From Streptomyces rimosus (GTDB lineage: Bacteria > Actinomycetota > Actinomycetes > Streptomycetales > Streptomycetaceae): a stretch of 64,000 nucleotides of DNA. Position 1 is the first letter of the stretch. Each line of letters begins with the position of its first letter. The DNA is taken from NCBI RefSeq assembly GCF_008704655.1, contig NZ_CP023688.1:7880501-7944500 (forward strand), given 5' to 3'. A program made the position numbers and the translations under genes. Below are positions 16,551 through 25,550 of the stretch, in pieces. The notes under the pieces were generated by a model. The model made no database searches. It was not told where the DNA came from and worked only from the letters and a program-made list of their open reading frames with translations.

Positions 16551-18374
16551 GTGGACGGTGTGGACGAGCCGGGTGACGTGGGTGACGTGGGTGGCGGGGC
16601 CCGTGGCGGGTCCTCCGGCGGCGGGGACCTGACCGGGCGGGTGCTCGGCGGGCGCTACCGGGTCACCGGGCAGATCGGACGCGGCGGCATGGGCGTCGTG
16701 TGCCGGGCCGTGGACGAGGTGCTGGGCCGGGAGGTCGCCGTCAAGGTGCTGCGCGCCTACACCGACGCGTCCGCGCCGGAACTGGCCGACCTGCGCACCC
16801 GTATGCAGCGCGAGGCGCGCGCCGCGGCCCGTGTCCGGCACTCCGGCGTGGTCACCGTGCACGACGTGATCGACGAGGACGGGCGCCCGGTCATCGTCAT
16901 GGAGCTGGTCGACGGCCCCTCGCTGGACGACGCCCTCGACCGGTACGGCGCCATCGGCCCGCGCGACATCGCCGCCATCGGCGCCAAGGTGATGGACGCG
17001 CTGGACGCCGCGCACCAGGTCGGCGTGCTGCACCGGGACGTCAAGCCCGGCAACGTCCTGCTGGAGGGCTGGGCGCGGCGCGCGGGCCGCCCGGACGCCG
17101 GGGTGGGCCGCGTGGTGCTCACCGACTTCGGCATCGCCAGCATCGAGGCGCCGGACGACGGGGCGACCACCCATCTGACCCGCAGCGGCGAACTGGTCGG
17201 CTCGCTCGACTATCTGCCGCCGGAGCGGGCCCAGGGGCAGCCGCCGTCGCCCGCCTCGGACATCTGGTCGCTGGGCATGACGCTGTACGCGGCGGTGGAG
17301 GGCGACGGCGCGCCGTTCCGCCGGACGTCGGTGTGGTCGACCCTGACGGCGATCGTCTCCGAACCGCTGCCCGAGCCGCGCCGGGCCGGTCCGCTGACGC
17401 CGGTGCTGCACGCGCTGATGGCCAAGGACCCGGCCGTCCGGCCGAGCGCGGCCGAGGCGCGGGCGATGCTGGCGGCGGTGGCCGACGGTCGGGACACGAT
17501 GGCGCTGGGCGCCGCGCGGACGCCGACCGCGCCGGACGTACGGTCCGCGCCGCCGCCTCCGCCGCCCGTCGGTGGGGGATCAAGTCCCGCAGTGACCGGG
17601 CCGGTTGGCGTACCGGCGTCCGCCGCGGCGGGCTTTGGGGAGCGGGAGACCAGCGCCGTACCGGCCCCGGGCGACCGCCCGCGTCCGGCCGGGCGCGGGC
17701 GCCGTCCCGCCGTGCTCGCCGCCGCCGTGGCCGCCGTACTGCTGGCGGGCGGCGGAGTGACGTACGCCCTGATGAACCAGGACTCCGGCCGTACGGTCGC
17801 CGAGCGTCCGTCCACCGGCTCCCCGGAGGAACAGGCGGGGCGCGCCGGTGCGTCGGGTGCCCCGAAGGAGACGGGGGAGGCGAAGCCGGAGGGGCACGGG
17901 AAAGCGACCGGGGGCGGTGCGGGGAAGGAGAGTGCCGGGCCTGCCGACTCCGCCAAGCCGACGCGAGGCGCCGCATCGGAGAAGCCCGGCGGCAACAGCA
18001 GCAGCCCCGGAAAGGGCACGGGCGGCAGCGCTTCCGCCGGGCCGGGCGGTACCGGCGGCGCCACCGCCCCCGGAGGCGGCGGGCCCGAGCCCCGCGCGTG
18101 CGCGTCCATCGGCGGGGGCAAGTTCGACTGCCAGGTGTGGCGCACCGCCGCCTCGTACACCGCCTCCTTCCAGCGCGTCGGCACGCTGAACGCGGGCACC
18201 AACTACTTCTACTGCCAGGCGGACCTGGGCCGCCGCGAGACCTTCAGCCGCTGGACGAACACCTGGTGGGCGAAGACGGACGACGACAGCGGCAACTCGG
18301 GCGTCTACGTCAGCGTCGTCTACGTCAAGGGCGGCAAGAACGACGGGCCGGTGCCCGGGCTGCCGACCTGCTGA
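16551..18374 (+). CDS. Membrane Ser/Thr protein kinase with cysteine-containing extracellular domain
   Basis: A 607-residue PknB-type kinase. The catalytic domain (about 35-300) has the glycine loop IGRGGMGVV, catalytic Lys in EVAVKVL (near 64), HRDVKPGN (near 160), DFG in LTDFGIAS (near 192) and an activation segment with several Thr and Ser. A Pro-rich linker leads to a transmembrane helix at about 384-408, then a Ser/Gly/Pro-rich stalk and a roughly 95-residue C-terminal extracellular domain with four cysteines (CASIGGGKFDC, FYC, PTC). There are no PASTA repeats. The outer domain may be the sensor. GTG at 16551 is the start used. Targets are unknown. Confidence 0.9.
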   Translation: MDGVDEPGDVGDVGGGARGGSSGGGDLTGRVLGGRYRVTGQIGRGGMGVVCRAVDEVLGREVAVKVLRAYTDASAPELADLRTRMQREARAAARVRHSGVVTVHDVIDEDGRPVIVMELVDGPSLDDALDRYGAIGPRDIAAIGAKVMDALDAAHQVGVLHRDVKPGNVLLEGWARRAGRPDAGVGRVVLTDFGIASIEAPDDGATTHLTRSGELVGSLDYLPPERAQGQPPSPASDIWSLGMTLYAAVEGDGAPFRRTSVWSTLTAIVSEPLPEPRRAGPLTPVLHALMAKDPAVRPSAAEARAMLAAVADGRDTMALGAARTPTAPDVRSAPPPPPPVGGGSSPAVTGPVGVPASAAAGFGERETSAVPAPGDRPRPAGRGRRPAVLAAAVAAVLLAGGGVTYALMNQDSGRTVAERPSTGSPEEQAGRAGASGAPKETGEAKPEGHGKATGGGAGKESAGPADSAKPTRGAASEKPGGNSSSPGKGTGGSASAGPGGTGGATAPGGGGPEPRACASIGGGKFDCQVWRTAASYTASFQRVGTLNAGTNYFYCQADLGRRETFSRWTNTWWAKTDDDSGNSGVYVSVVYVKGGKNDGPVPGLPTC

Positions 18375-18396
18375 CACCGGACGGCTGTACGCCGTT

Positions 18397-18426
18397 GGCC
18401 GGGCGGACCCGGAGGCCCGCCCGGCC
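18397..18426. terminator. Bidirectional hairpin between convergent genes
   Basis: A perfect 10-bp GC stem (GGCCGGGCGG / CCGCCCGGCC) with a 10-base loop lies between the kinase gene and the GH27 gene, which run towards each other. No T-tract, as usual in Streptomyces. Confidence 0.55.
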
Positions 18427-18437
18427 GTGACGGCGCG

Positions 18438-20507
18438 TCAGCAGCTGAACTTGGCGTCGGCCCAGTCGCCGTGGTCGTACTGGTACCCGTCACCGACGTC
18501 CTGCACCACCAGCCGTACGGTGCGCGCCCCGGCGACCGACGCGCTGACCGCCTTCGCCGGGTCCTTGCCGGTCAGCTTGCCGCTCTCGGCGACCCGCTGC
18601 CCATCGGCCCACACCTCGAAGCTGACCGAGCCCTGGTCGCCGGTCTCGTCGTCCACCCCGACCTGCGCGCTGAACGCCGAGCACTTGTTGCCCGTGTAGT
18701 ACGTGATCTCACTGGGCGCGTGGGCGCCCAGGCCCTTGGGGTAGGTCACGCCGCCGATACGGAGCGGTGTGCCGTCACCGGCCCGCGGCCCGCCCACGCT
18801 CATGTCCCGCTCGACCGGCCCGTAGCCGTTGGTGGCGGTGATCCAGGTCAGATCGCTGGCGTACGAGGTGCCGGCGGGCGGCGCCTGGACGGCGAAGACC
18901 GGCAGCGGCAGCGTCTGCGTGACCTGCTGCCCGCGGGCCGAGCGGTAGTCGGTGGTCAGCGCCAGTTCGTACGCGCCGGGCTTCGTCCCCGCCAGCGGTG
19001 CGATCTTCCAGGCGGTGACCAGCTCCTTGTCCGGCGGCAGGGCGGGTGACCCGGTGGACGTGACCGGCTCGACGCGCCAGCCCTGCGGGCCCTTGAGGGA
19101 GACCTTGACGTCGAACGCCGGGGTCCGGCCGAGGTTGCGGGTGAGCGTGGCGACCCGGGCCTCCGCACCGACCTCGATCGGCTCGATGCCGTCGGCGCCG
19201 GTCTCGACGGCCGGCGGGTAGTGCGCCCAGCGGCGGTCGGGGGAGACGCGGTACACCAGCGTGCCGTGTGCCGGTACGGTCGCGGCGATCTCCCCCGCGG
19301 TGTGGGTGTCCTCGTGCTTCCACAGGTCCCGCAGCCGGTAGCCGCTCGCCTGCGGCAGGCCCGCCTCCTTGGCGGTGGTGGCGATGCGCTGCGGCCGGTC
19401 GGACTCGTTGAACAGCGCCACCGCCCGGTCGCCGTCGGCCAGCGGCTTGCTCAGCACCCACCGGCCGCCGTCCGACTTCAGCACCTCGGCCTGCTTGCCC
19501 AGCGGGTCCTGGTCGAGCCCGATGACCTCGCGGTTGCCGAGGATGTCGTACGTGGCCCGGGACGCCTTGCGCAGGTCGGTGCCGATCAGCAGCGGCGCGG
19601 CCATCATCGACCACAGGGAGAAGTGGCTGCGGTACTCGGTGTCCGTCATGCCGCCGTTGCCGACCTCCAGCATGTCCGGGTCGTTCCAGTGGCCGGGACC
19701 CGCGTACTTGGCCAGCGGCGCGTTCTCCTTGAAGATCCCCACCGCGCTGTCCCACACGTCGCCGATGTCGCCGGTGGTGCGCCACAGGTGCCCGACGTCC
19801 GCCGCCCACTCCCACGGCTTGTTCTCGCCCCACTCGCAAATGCTGTAGACGATGGGGCGGCCCGTCGCCTTCAGGGCGTCGCGCATGGTGGTGTAGCGCT
19901 GCTTCGCGTCCACCCCCTGGTTGTTGCAGTTGTCGTATTTCAGGTAGTCCACTCCCCAGTCGGCGAACTGCCGGGCGTCGGAGTACTCATGGCCCAGCGC
20001 GCCGGGCATGGCCCTGGCACAGGTCGTGGTACCGGCACTGGTGTAGATGCCGAGTTTCAGCCCCTTGGAGTGGACGTAGTCGGCCACCGCTTTGATGCCG
20101 TTGGGGAAGCGGGTGGTGTCCGGGACGAGCTTGCCGTTCGCGTCCCGGTCCTTCTGGGCCCAGCAGTCGTCGAGGTTGACGTACTCGTAGCCCGCGGCTT
20201 TGAGGCCCTTCTCGACGAAGAGGTCGGCGATCCCCTTGATCATCGCCTCGTTGAAGTCGGCTCCGCAGTGGGTGGAGTTCCAGTTGTTGAAGCCCATCGG
20301 AGGCGTCCTGGCCAGGCCGTCGGGCAGCCGCGGGGCGGCGGACGCGGCTGTTCCGGCGGGCGTGGTGGCGGGCGCGGCCCCGGTGTCGCCCGTACGGGCC
20401 GCGGCGGGCAGGGCCGTCATGCCCGCCGTGCACAGGAACGCCGCGGACAGTGCCGCGACGACTCTTCGCCGGGCGCGCCGAGGGATGAGGGGGGTGTGCG
20501 GGTGCAT
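18438..20507 (-). CDS. Secreted GH27 alpha-galactosidase with NPCBM domain
   Basis: A 689-residue exported glycoside hydrolase. A signal peptide with an Arg-rich n-region (RRARRRVV) precedes the GH27 barrel: GFNNWNSTHCG (near 73), catalytic nucleophile Asp in YLKYDNC (near 190), acid/base Asp in WRTTGDIGDVW (near 245), then WNDPDMLEVGN. After the beta-sandwich (to about 435) comes a NEW3/CARDB-like region and a C-terminal NPCBM carbohydrate-binding domain (about 545-689, IGGVTYPKGLGAHAPSEI). It should release terminal alpha-galactose (or beta-L-arabinopyranose, also known in GH27) from polysaccharides outside the cell. Divergent from a sugar ABC importer that probably takes up the product. 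Confidence 0.92.
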   Translation of the reverse strand: MHPHTPLIPRRARRRVVAALSAAFLCTAGMTALPAAARTGDTGAAPATTPAGTAASAAPRLPDGLARTPPMGFNNWNSTHCGADFNEAMIKGIADLFVEKGLKAAGYEYVNLDDCWAQKDRDANGKLVPDTTRFPNGIKAVADYVHSKGLKLGIYTSAGTTTCARAMPGALGHEYSDARQFADWGVDYLKYDNCNNQGVDAKQRYTTMRDALKATGRPIVYSICEWGENKPWEWAADVGHLWRTTGDIGDVWDSAVGIFKENAPLAKYAGPGHWNDPDMLEVGNGGMTDTEYRSHFSLWSMMAAPLLIGTDLRKASRATYDILGNREVIGLDQDPLGKQAEVLKSDGGRWVLSKPLADGDRAVALFNESDRPQRIATTAKEAGLPQASGYRLRDLWKHEDTHTAGEIAATVPAHGTLVYRVSPDRRWAHYPPAVETGADGIEPIEVGAEARVATLTRNLGRTPAFDVKVSLKGPQGWRVEPVTSTGSPALPPDKELVTAWKIAPLAGTKPGAYELALTTDYRSARGQQVTQTLPLPVFAVQAPPAGTSYASDLTWITATNGYGPVERDMSVGGPRAGDGTPLRIGGVTYPKGLGAHAPSEITYYTGNKCSAFSAQVGVDDETGDQGSVSFEVWADGQRVAESGKLTGKDPAKAVSASVAGARTVRLVVQDVGDGYQYDHGDWADAKFSC

Positions 20508-20638
20508 GATGCGCGTCCTCCGTTCTCGGAGAGAGCAGTGAAGTCATGTACCGGTCAATAGCGAGTGTTTACGGTAAGGCTTGTTGGACTGTGTTGGAAG
20601 ACAAAAGGCGGCGGTCGGGGAGCAGCCCGCCAAAAGCC

Positions 20639-20667
20639 TTGACGGATACACCCGTTGGGAGTGAGAT
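20639..20667 (+). promoter_or_regulatory. Candidate promoter of the sugar ABC operon
   Basis: TTGACG (20639-20644), 17 bases, TGAGAT (20662-20667), with a predicted start near 20674, 46 bases before the lipoprotein ATG. Confidence 0.45.
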
Positions 20668-20680
20668 CCCAGCACTCGCG

Positions 20681-20700
20681 TTCGGTTCTGTTCGGTTCCA
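20681..20700 (+). repeat. 10-base tandem repeat TTCGGTTCTG/TTCGGTTCCA
   Basis: Two 10-base near-copies directly downstream of the predicted transcription start of the ABC operon. Spacing of one helical turn would suit a DNA-binding protein; no regulator is encoded beside it. Confidence 0.35.
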
Positions 20701-20719
20701 TCGCTGAGGAGGGGGAGAC

Positions 20720-22024
20720 ATGGTCCACTCACCGGGAAGCGGTCCGGGCGGGTGCGCGCACCGGGCGGCACGCGGGGTAACCCGGCGGTCCCTGTTGCGC
20801 GGCGCGGCAGCCGGTGCGGGGGCGGTCGCCGTACCCGCGCTGCTCACCGCGTGCGGCAGCGGTCCGGGCGGCGGCGTCACCCTGGGGTCCAACGCCTCCG
20901 ACGCGGTGCCGAAACGGGCGTACGCCGACGCCTTCGCGGCGTACGAGAAGAAGTCGAAGAAGGACGTGAAGGTCAACACGGTCAACCACGAGAACATCAA
21001 CCGCTACCTCCAGGGCACGCCCGATGACGTCTTCACATGGTTCGCCGGTTACCGCATGCAGTACTTCGCGCGAAAGGGCCTGCTCGCCGACATCAGTGAT
21101 CTCTGGAGGGGGTTCGACGGGTTCTCCGACGCGGTCAAGAAACAGTCCACGGGCGAGGACGGCAAGCAGTACTTCGTGCCGTACTACTATTACCCGTGGG
21201 CGGTCTTCCACCGTAAGAGCGTTTTCCGGACGCGGGGTTATGAGATCCCGAAGAACTTCGATCAATACCGCGCACTCGCCCGGCAGATGCAGAAGGACGG
21301 CCTCACCCCATTCGCCCTGGGCGACAAGGAAGGCTGGCCCGCCATGGGCACCTTCGACTACCTGGACATGCGGGCCAACGGATACGACTTCCACATCGCG
21401 CTGATGCGCGGGGAGAAATCCTGGACCAGCCCCCAGGTACGGCAGGTCTTCGACCTGTGGCGCGGCCTGCTGCCGTACCACCAGAAAGGCGCGAACGGGC
21501 GGACCTGGCAGGAGGCGGCGCAGTCCCTCCAGCAGAAGAAGACCGGCATGGCGGTGCTCGGACTGCCGCACCCGGGCCAGCAGTTCACCGTGCAGAACCG
21601 CGCGGACCTGGACTTCTTCCCGTTCCCCGAGATCGATCCGGCATTCGGCCAGGAGGCGGTCGAGGCACCGGTGGACGGATTCCTCCTGGCGAAGAAGGCA
21701 CGCAACCGGGCCGGGGCCGAGGACCTGCTGAGATTCCTCGCCACCCCGCAGGCCGAACTGATCTACCTCAAAAGCGACCCGAACAACGTGGCGGTCAACA
21801 GCGGGGCCGGCACCGGCTCCTACGACGCCCTGCAGAAGAAGGCCGTCCGGCTGGTGTCCGGGGCCCGGCAGATATCGCAGTTCATGGACCGCGACACCCG
21901 CCCCGATTTCGCCTCGACCGTACTGATCCAGGCGATCCAGCAGTTCATCGGCGACCCGGACGACATCGACGGGCTGGTGAACGGCATCGAACGGCAGAAG
22001 AAGCAGATATTCGCCGCGGACTGA
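20720..22024 (+). CDS. Sugar ABC transporter substrate-binding lipoprotein (Tat-type)
   Basis: A 434-residue family-1 extracellular solute-binding protein. The N-terminus has a twin-arginine pattern (TRRSLLRGAAAG) and a lipobox ending LLTAC, cysteine near 42, so it should be a Tat-exported lipoprotein. The mature part has the MalE/UgpB-like pattern with EKKSKKDVKVNTVNHENIN and a long DLWRGLLPYH region. It captures an oligosaccharide or monosaccharide for the permeases that follow 4 bases later. The divergent alpha-galactosidase suggests alpha-galactosides or galactose as ligand. ATG at 20720 has GAGGAGGGGG upstream. Confidence 0.9.
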   Translation: MVHSPGSGPGGCAHRAARGVTRRSLLRGAAAGAGAVAVPALLTACGSGPGGGVTLGSNASDAVPKRAYADAFAAYEKKSKKDVKVNTVNHENINRYLQGTPDDVFTWFAGYRMQYFARKGLLADISDLWRGFDGFSDAVKKQSTGEDGKQYFVPYYYYPWAVFHRKSVFRTRGYEIPKNFDQYRALARQMQKDGLTPFALGDKEGWPAMGTFDYLDMRANGYDFHIALMRGEKSWTSPQVRQVFDLWRGLLPYHQKGANGRTWQEAAQSLQQKKTGMAVLGLPHPGQQFTVQNRADLDFFPFPEIDPAFGQEAVEAPVDGFLLAKKARNRAGAEDLLRFLATPQAELIYLKSDPNNVAVNSGAGTGSYDALQKKAVRLVSGARQISQFMDRDTRPDFASTVLIQAIQQFIGDPDDIDGLVNGIERQKKQIFAAD

Positions 22025-22028
22025 CGCC

Positions 22029-22988
22029 GTGACCACCGTGAACCGGACGACCGGCACCCGGCCGGCCACCCCGCCGAAGACCGTGACGCCGCGCCCCGCA
22101 CGGCGCCGGGGCCCGCGCCGCCACACCCACCGCGACCTCGCCGTCCTGTGCGTCCTCCTGGGCCTGCCGATTCTGCTCGACCTCGCCCTGGTCTGGGGCC
22201 CCACCCTCGCCTCCGTCGCTTTGTCCTTCACCACCTGGGACGGCGTCGGCGACATCCACTGGGCGGGCCTCAACAATTACGCGGACCTCTTCGCCGATTA
22301 CCCGCAATTCTGGCCGGCGGTCCGCAACAACCTGCTGTGGCTGGCCGCCCTCGGGCTGCTCGCCACGCCGTTCGGGCTGCTGCTCGCCGTCCTCATCGAC
22401 CGCGGCGTGCGGTTCAGCCGCCTCTACCAGTCCACGCTCTACATGCCGGTGGTGCTCTCGCTCGCCGTCGTCGGCTTCATCGCCCAGCTGATCCTCTCCC
22501 GCGACCAGGGCGCGCTGAATGCCCTGCTGGGCCGTCAGGACCATCCCGTCGACTGGCTCGGCGACCCGGACCTCAACATCTGGATGATCCTGCTGGCCGC
22601 CTGCTGGCGGCACACCGGATACGTGATGATCCTCTATCTCGCCGGGCTGAAATCCGTCGACCCGGAACTCAAGGAGGCCGCGGCGATCGACGGTGCGAAC
22701 GAACGGCAGGCGTTCTTCCGGGTCGTGCTGCCGGCGCTGCGCCCGGTCAATGTCATCGTCGGCGTCATCACCGTCATCGAGGCACTGCGCGCCTTCGACA
22801 TCGTCTACGCCGTCAACAAGGGCCGCAACGGGCTGGAACTGCTGTCCGTGCTGGTGACCGACAACATCATCGGCGAGGCGAGCCGGATCGGTTTCGGCTC
22901 GGCCATCGCCGTCGTCCTGCTGCTGGTCTCCCTCGGATTCATCATCACCTATCTCGTCCAGGAACTGAGGGGGGAACAGCGGCGATGA
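22029..22988 (+). CDS. Sugar ABC transporter permease (MalF type)
   Basis: A 319-residue inner-membrane permease with about six transmembrane segments after a basic N-terminal tail. The EAA loop that docks the ATPase is seen as EAAAIDGANERQAFFRVVLP (near 217). It pairs with the next gene to form the channel. GTG at 22029 lies 4 bases after the lipoprotein stop and its own stop overlaps the next start by ATGA. No ATPase is encoded in the operon; in Streptomyces the shared ATPase MsiK normally serves such importers. Confidence 0.92.
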   Translation: MTTVNRTTGTRPATPPKTVTPRPARRRGPRRHTHRDLAVLCVLLGLPILLDLALVWGPTLASVALSFTTWDGVGDIHWAGLNNYADLFADYPQFWPAVRNNLLWLAALGLLATPFGLLLAVLIDRGVRFSRLYQSTLYMPVVLSLAVVGFIAQLILSRDQGALNALLGRQDHPVDWLGDPDLNIWMILLAACWRHTGYVMILYLAGLKSVDPELKEAAAIDGANERQAFFRVVLPALRPVNVIVGVITVIEALRAFDIVYAVNKGRNGLELLSVLVTDNIIGEASRIGFGSAIAVVLLLVSLGFIITYLVQELRGEQRR

Positions 22989-23890
22989 CCGTTTCCGCGG
23001 TACGCGTCCGGCGCCCGGCGCGCCCGGGCGGCCCGCCCGGCCGCCGCGGCCGTTTCGGCGTGCACGCCTTTCTGCTCGCCGTCTCGCTCGCCTTCCTCGC
23101 CCCGCTGCTGCTGGCCGTCTACGCCTCGCTGCGCCCGTACGAGGAGACCGCCCGGGACGGCTATTTCTCCCTGCCGGACCGGCTCTCCCTCGGCTACTAC
23201 CGGCAGGCGTTCACCGACTCCGGCATGGGACGGCATTTCCTGAACTCGCTGCTGATCACCGTGCCGGGCGTGCTGATCACGCTCTTCCTGGCGTCGTTCA
23301 CGGCCTTCGCGGTGGCCCGGCTGCGGCTGCGCGGCTCCCTGCTCCTGCTGATGGTCTTCACGGCCGGGAACCTGCTGCCGCAACAGGTCATCGTCACCCC
23401 GCTCTACGTGCTCTTCAACAAGGTGCCGCTGCCGTACTGGATGTCCGACTCGCTGACGCTCTACGACTCGCTGTGGGCGGTGCTCGCCGTACAGGTCGCC
23501 TTCCAACTGGGCTTCTGCGTCTTCGTGCTCGCGAATTTCCTGCGGACCCTGCCACCGGAAATCCTGGAGGCCGCGATCGTGGACGGCGCCGGGGTGTGGA
23601 CACGCTACCGGCACGTGACGCTCCCGCTGTGCCGCCCGGCCCTCGCCGCCCTGGGAACCCTGCAATTCACCTGGATGTACAACGACTTCCTCTGGGGTCT
23701 GGTCTTCCTGTCCACCGGCGACAAACTCCCGGTCACCTCGGCCCTGAACAATCTGCGCGGGCAGTTCTTCACCGACTACAACCTGCTGGCCGCGGGCTCC
23801 GTCATCGTCGCCCTTCCCACGATCGTCGTGTTCCTCCTTCTGCAACGGCACTTCATCGCGGGACTCACCCTGGGCGCGAACAAAGGGTGA
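22985..23890 (+). CDS. Sugar ABC transporter permease (MalG type)
   Basis: A 301-residue permease with about six membrane spans and an EAA loop EAAIVDGAGVWTRYRHVTLPL near residue 200. The C-terminal FIAGLTLGANKG is typical of MalG-like partners (GLTxGAxKG). ATG at 22985 overlaps the preceding stop. It is the last gene of the ABC operon; the next gene starts 121 bases on. Confidence 0.92.
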   Translation: MTVSAVRVRRPARPGGPPGRRGRFGVHAFLLAVSLAFLAPLLLAVYASLRPYEETARDGYFSLPDRLSLGYYRQAFTDSGMGRHFLNSLLITVPGVLITLFLASFTAFAVARLRLRGSLLLLMVFTAGNLLPQQVIVTPLYVLFNKVPLPYWMSDSLTLYDSLWAVLAVQVAFQLGFCVFVLANFLRTLPPEILEAAIVDGAGVWTRYRHVTLPLCRPALAALGTLQFTWMYNDFLWGLVFLSTGDKLPVTSALNNLRGQFFTDYNLLAAGSVIVALPTIVVFLLLQRHFIAGLTLGANKG

Positions 23891-24011
23891 CGGAAGGGGC
23901 GCGCCCGCGTACGGGAAAACAGCGCGCAGGGGAAAACCGCGCGCGGGCCCTTGCCGGGTGCGCCCGGGGCGGCGACGCTCCGGCTACATCCCGAGCGGGA
24001 AGGGAACCGTC

Positions 24012-24305
24012 ATGACGAACGCACAGATGTGGGCGCTGATCGTGGGATTCGCGTCGCCCATGCTCATCTCGGTCATCAACCGGCCCGAATGGTCGCAGGC
24101 CGCCAGAACGCTGGTGCAGGTGGTGGTGTCGGTGCTGGTGGGTCTGGGGAGCGCGCTCTTCGCCGGGGACTTCGCCGGAAAGGACGTGGTGACCAGCATC
24201 CTGGTCGCCGCCGTCGCCGCCATCAGCGCGTACAAGGGCGTCTTCAAACCTGCCGGGATCGCGCCGAAGGTGGAAAAGGCCACGTCCCCGGCCGCCCGCG
24301 GCTAG
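24012..24305 (+). CDS. Small holin-like membrane protein
   Basis: A 97-residue protein with two or three predicted membrane segments (about 6-22, 33-52 and 60-78) and a short charged tail (KVEKATSPAARG). Size and topology recall small phage holins and the short membrane proteins that Streptomyces phages carry, but there is no endolysin or other phage gene nearby, so this is topology only. ATG at 24012 follows GGAAGGGAA. The gene is bounded by gaps of 121 and 73 bases and looks monocistronic. Confidence 0.65.
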   Translation: MTNAQMWALIVGFASPMLISVINRPEWSQAARTLVQVVVSVLVGLGSALFAGDFAGKDVVTSILVAAVAAISAYKGVFKPAGIAPKVEKATSPAARG

Positions 24306-24378
24306 GCAGGGCCCCGCAAAAGTTTCCGTGGCAGGGTGTTACGGGCAACTCACTGGGGTCTAGGGACAAGGGGGCAAT

Positions 24379-25413
24379 GTGATCGTCTGGCTGAACGGCG
24401 CGTCCGGTGCGGGAAAGTCCACCGCGGCCCGGTACCTGCTGGACCTGCTTCCCGGAAGCACGCTCTACGACCCCGAACTGGTCGGAAGTGAACTGCGGCT
24501 GATGCTGCCCGCCGCGCGGCTGGAGGAGATCGGCGACTACCAGGACCTGCCGGCCTGGCGCCGGCTCGTCGTGGACACCGCGGCGGCCCTGCTCCACGAG
24601 GTGCCGGGGCCGCTCGTCACGCCGATGCCGCTGCTGCGCCAGGAGTACCGGGACGAGATATTCGGCGGCCTCGCCTCGCGCCGGGTGCCCGTGCGCCACG
24701 TTCTGCTGCACGCCGAGGAAACGATCCTCCGCGAGCGACTGGCGCGGCGTACGGACCACACCGGGGACGGCGCCGGCGGCCGGGCCGCGCGCGGCCGGGA
24801 CCTGGCCCATCTGGAGTCGTACGAGGACGCGCTCGGCTGGCTCAAGCAGGACGCGCACGTCATCGACACCGCCCGGCTGACGCCCAGGGAAACCGCCGAG
24901 CGGATCGCGGAGGCGGTCCGGTCCGGGGCCGGGGCCTGCGACATCGTGCAGACACCCGAACCCACGGCGGAGACCCTGGCGGCCGGGGTGCTGCTCTTCG
25001 ACGACGCCGACCGGGTGCTGCTGGTGGACCCGACGTACAAGCCGGGCTGGGAGTTCCCGGGCGGTGTGGTGGAGCCCGGCGAACCGCCGGCCCGCGCCGG
25101 GCTCCGCGAGGTGACCGAGGAACTGGGCATCCAACTGCACAGCCCGCCCCGCCTGCTGGTGCTCGACTGGGAACCGCCCGTGCCGCCCGGCTTCGGCGGG
25201 CTGCGGATGCTCTTCGACGGCGGCCGGCTGGCCGGCGAGCAGATCCGCGACCTGCTCCTGCCGGGACCGGAACTGCGCGGCTGGCGGTTCGCCACCGAGG
25301 AAGAGGCGGCGGACATGCTGCCCCCGGTGCGCTGGAACCGGCTCCGCTGGGCCCTGCGCGCACGCGAACAGGGGCGCCCGCTCAATCTCGAGGCGGGCGT
25401 CCCTGTGGGATGA
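24379..25413 (+). CDS. P-loop kinase - Nudix hydrolase fusion
   Basis: A 344-residue two-domain protein. Residues 1-175 resemble small-molecule (zeta-toxin/AAA_33-like) kinases: Walker A NGASGAGKSTAARYL at 6-20 and a lid region with ERLARRTDHT. Residues about 195-320 are a Nudix hydrolase with the box GGVVEPGEPPARAGLREVTE (then ELGI), holding the metal-binding REVTEE. Nudix enzymes cleave nucleoside diphosphates linked to another group. A kinase and a hydrolase in one chain suggest metabolite repair or nucleotide-derivative turnover, but no substrate is evident. GTG at 24379 follows AAGGGGGC. Convergent with the next gene. Confidence 0.8.
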   Translation: MIVWLNGASGAGKSTAARYLLDLLPGSTLYDPELVGSELRLMLPAARLEEIGDYQDLPAWRRLVVDTAAALLHEVPGPLVTPMPLLRQEYRDEIFGGLASRRVPVRHVLLHAEETILRERLARRTDHTGDGAGGRAARGRDLAHLESYEDALGWLKQDAHVIDTARLTPRETAERIAEAVRSGAGACDIVQTPEPTAETLAAGVLLFDDADRVLLVDPTYKPGWEFPGGVVEPGEPPARAGLREVTEELGIQLHSPPRLLVLDWEPPVPPGFGGLRMLFDGGRLAGEQIRDLLLPGPELRGWRFATEEEAADMLPPVRWNRLRWALRAREQGRPLNLEAGVPVG

Positions 25414-25550
25414 GGGCCTGCGGCTGGTTCCCGGCCGGGGATCAGCTGCAGGTTCCGGGGCGACGGCAGGGAGGGCTCCCGGCCGGTGGCGTACGGGCCA
25501 CGGGTGCCGTACGGGCTGCCGGTGCCGTACGGCTTCGCTGCCGGCGGCTG

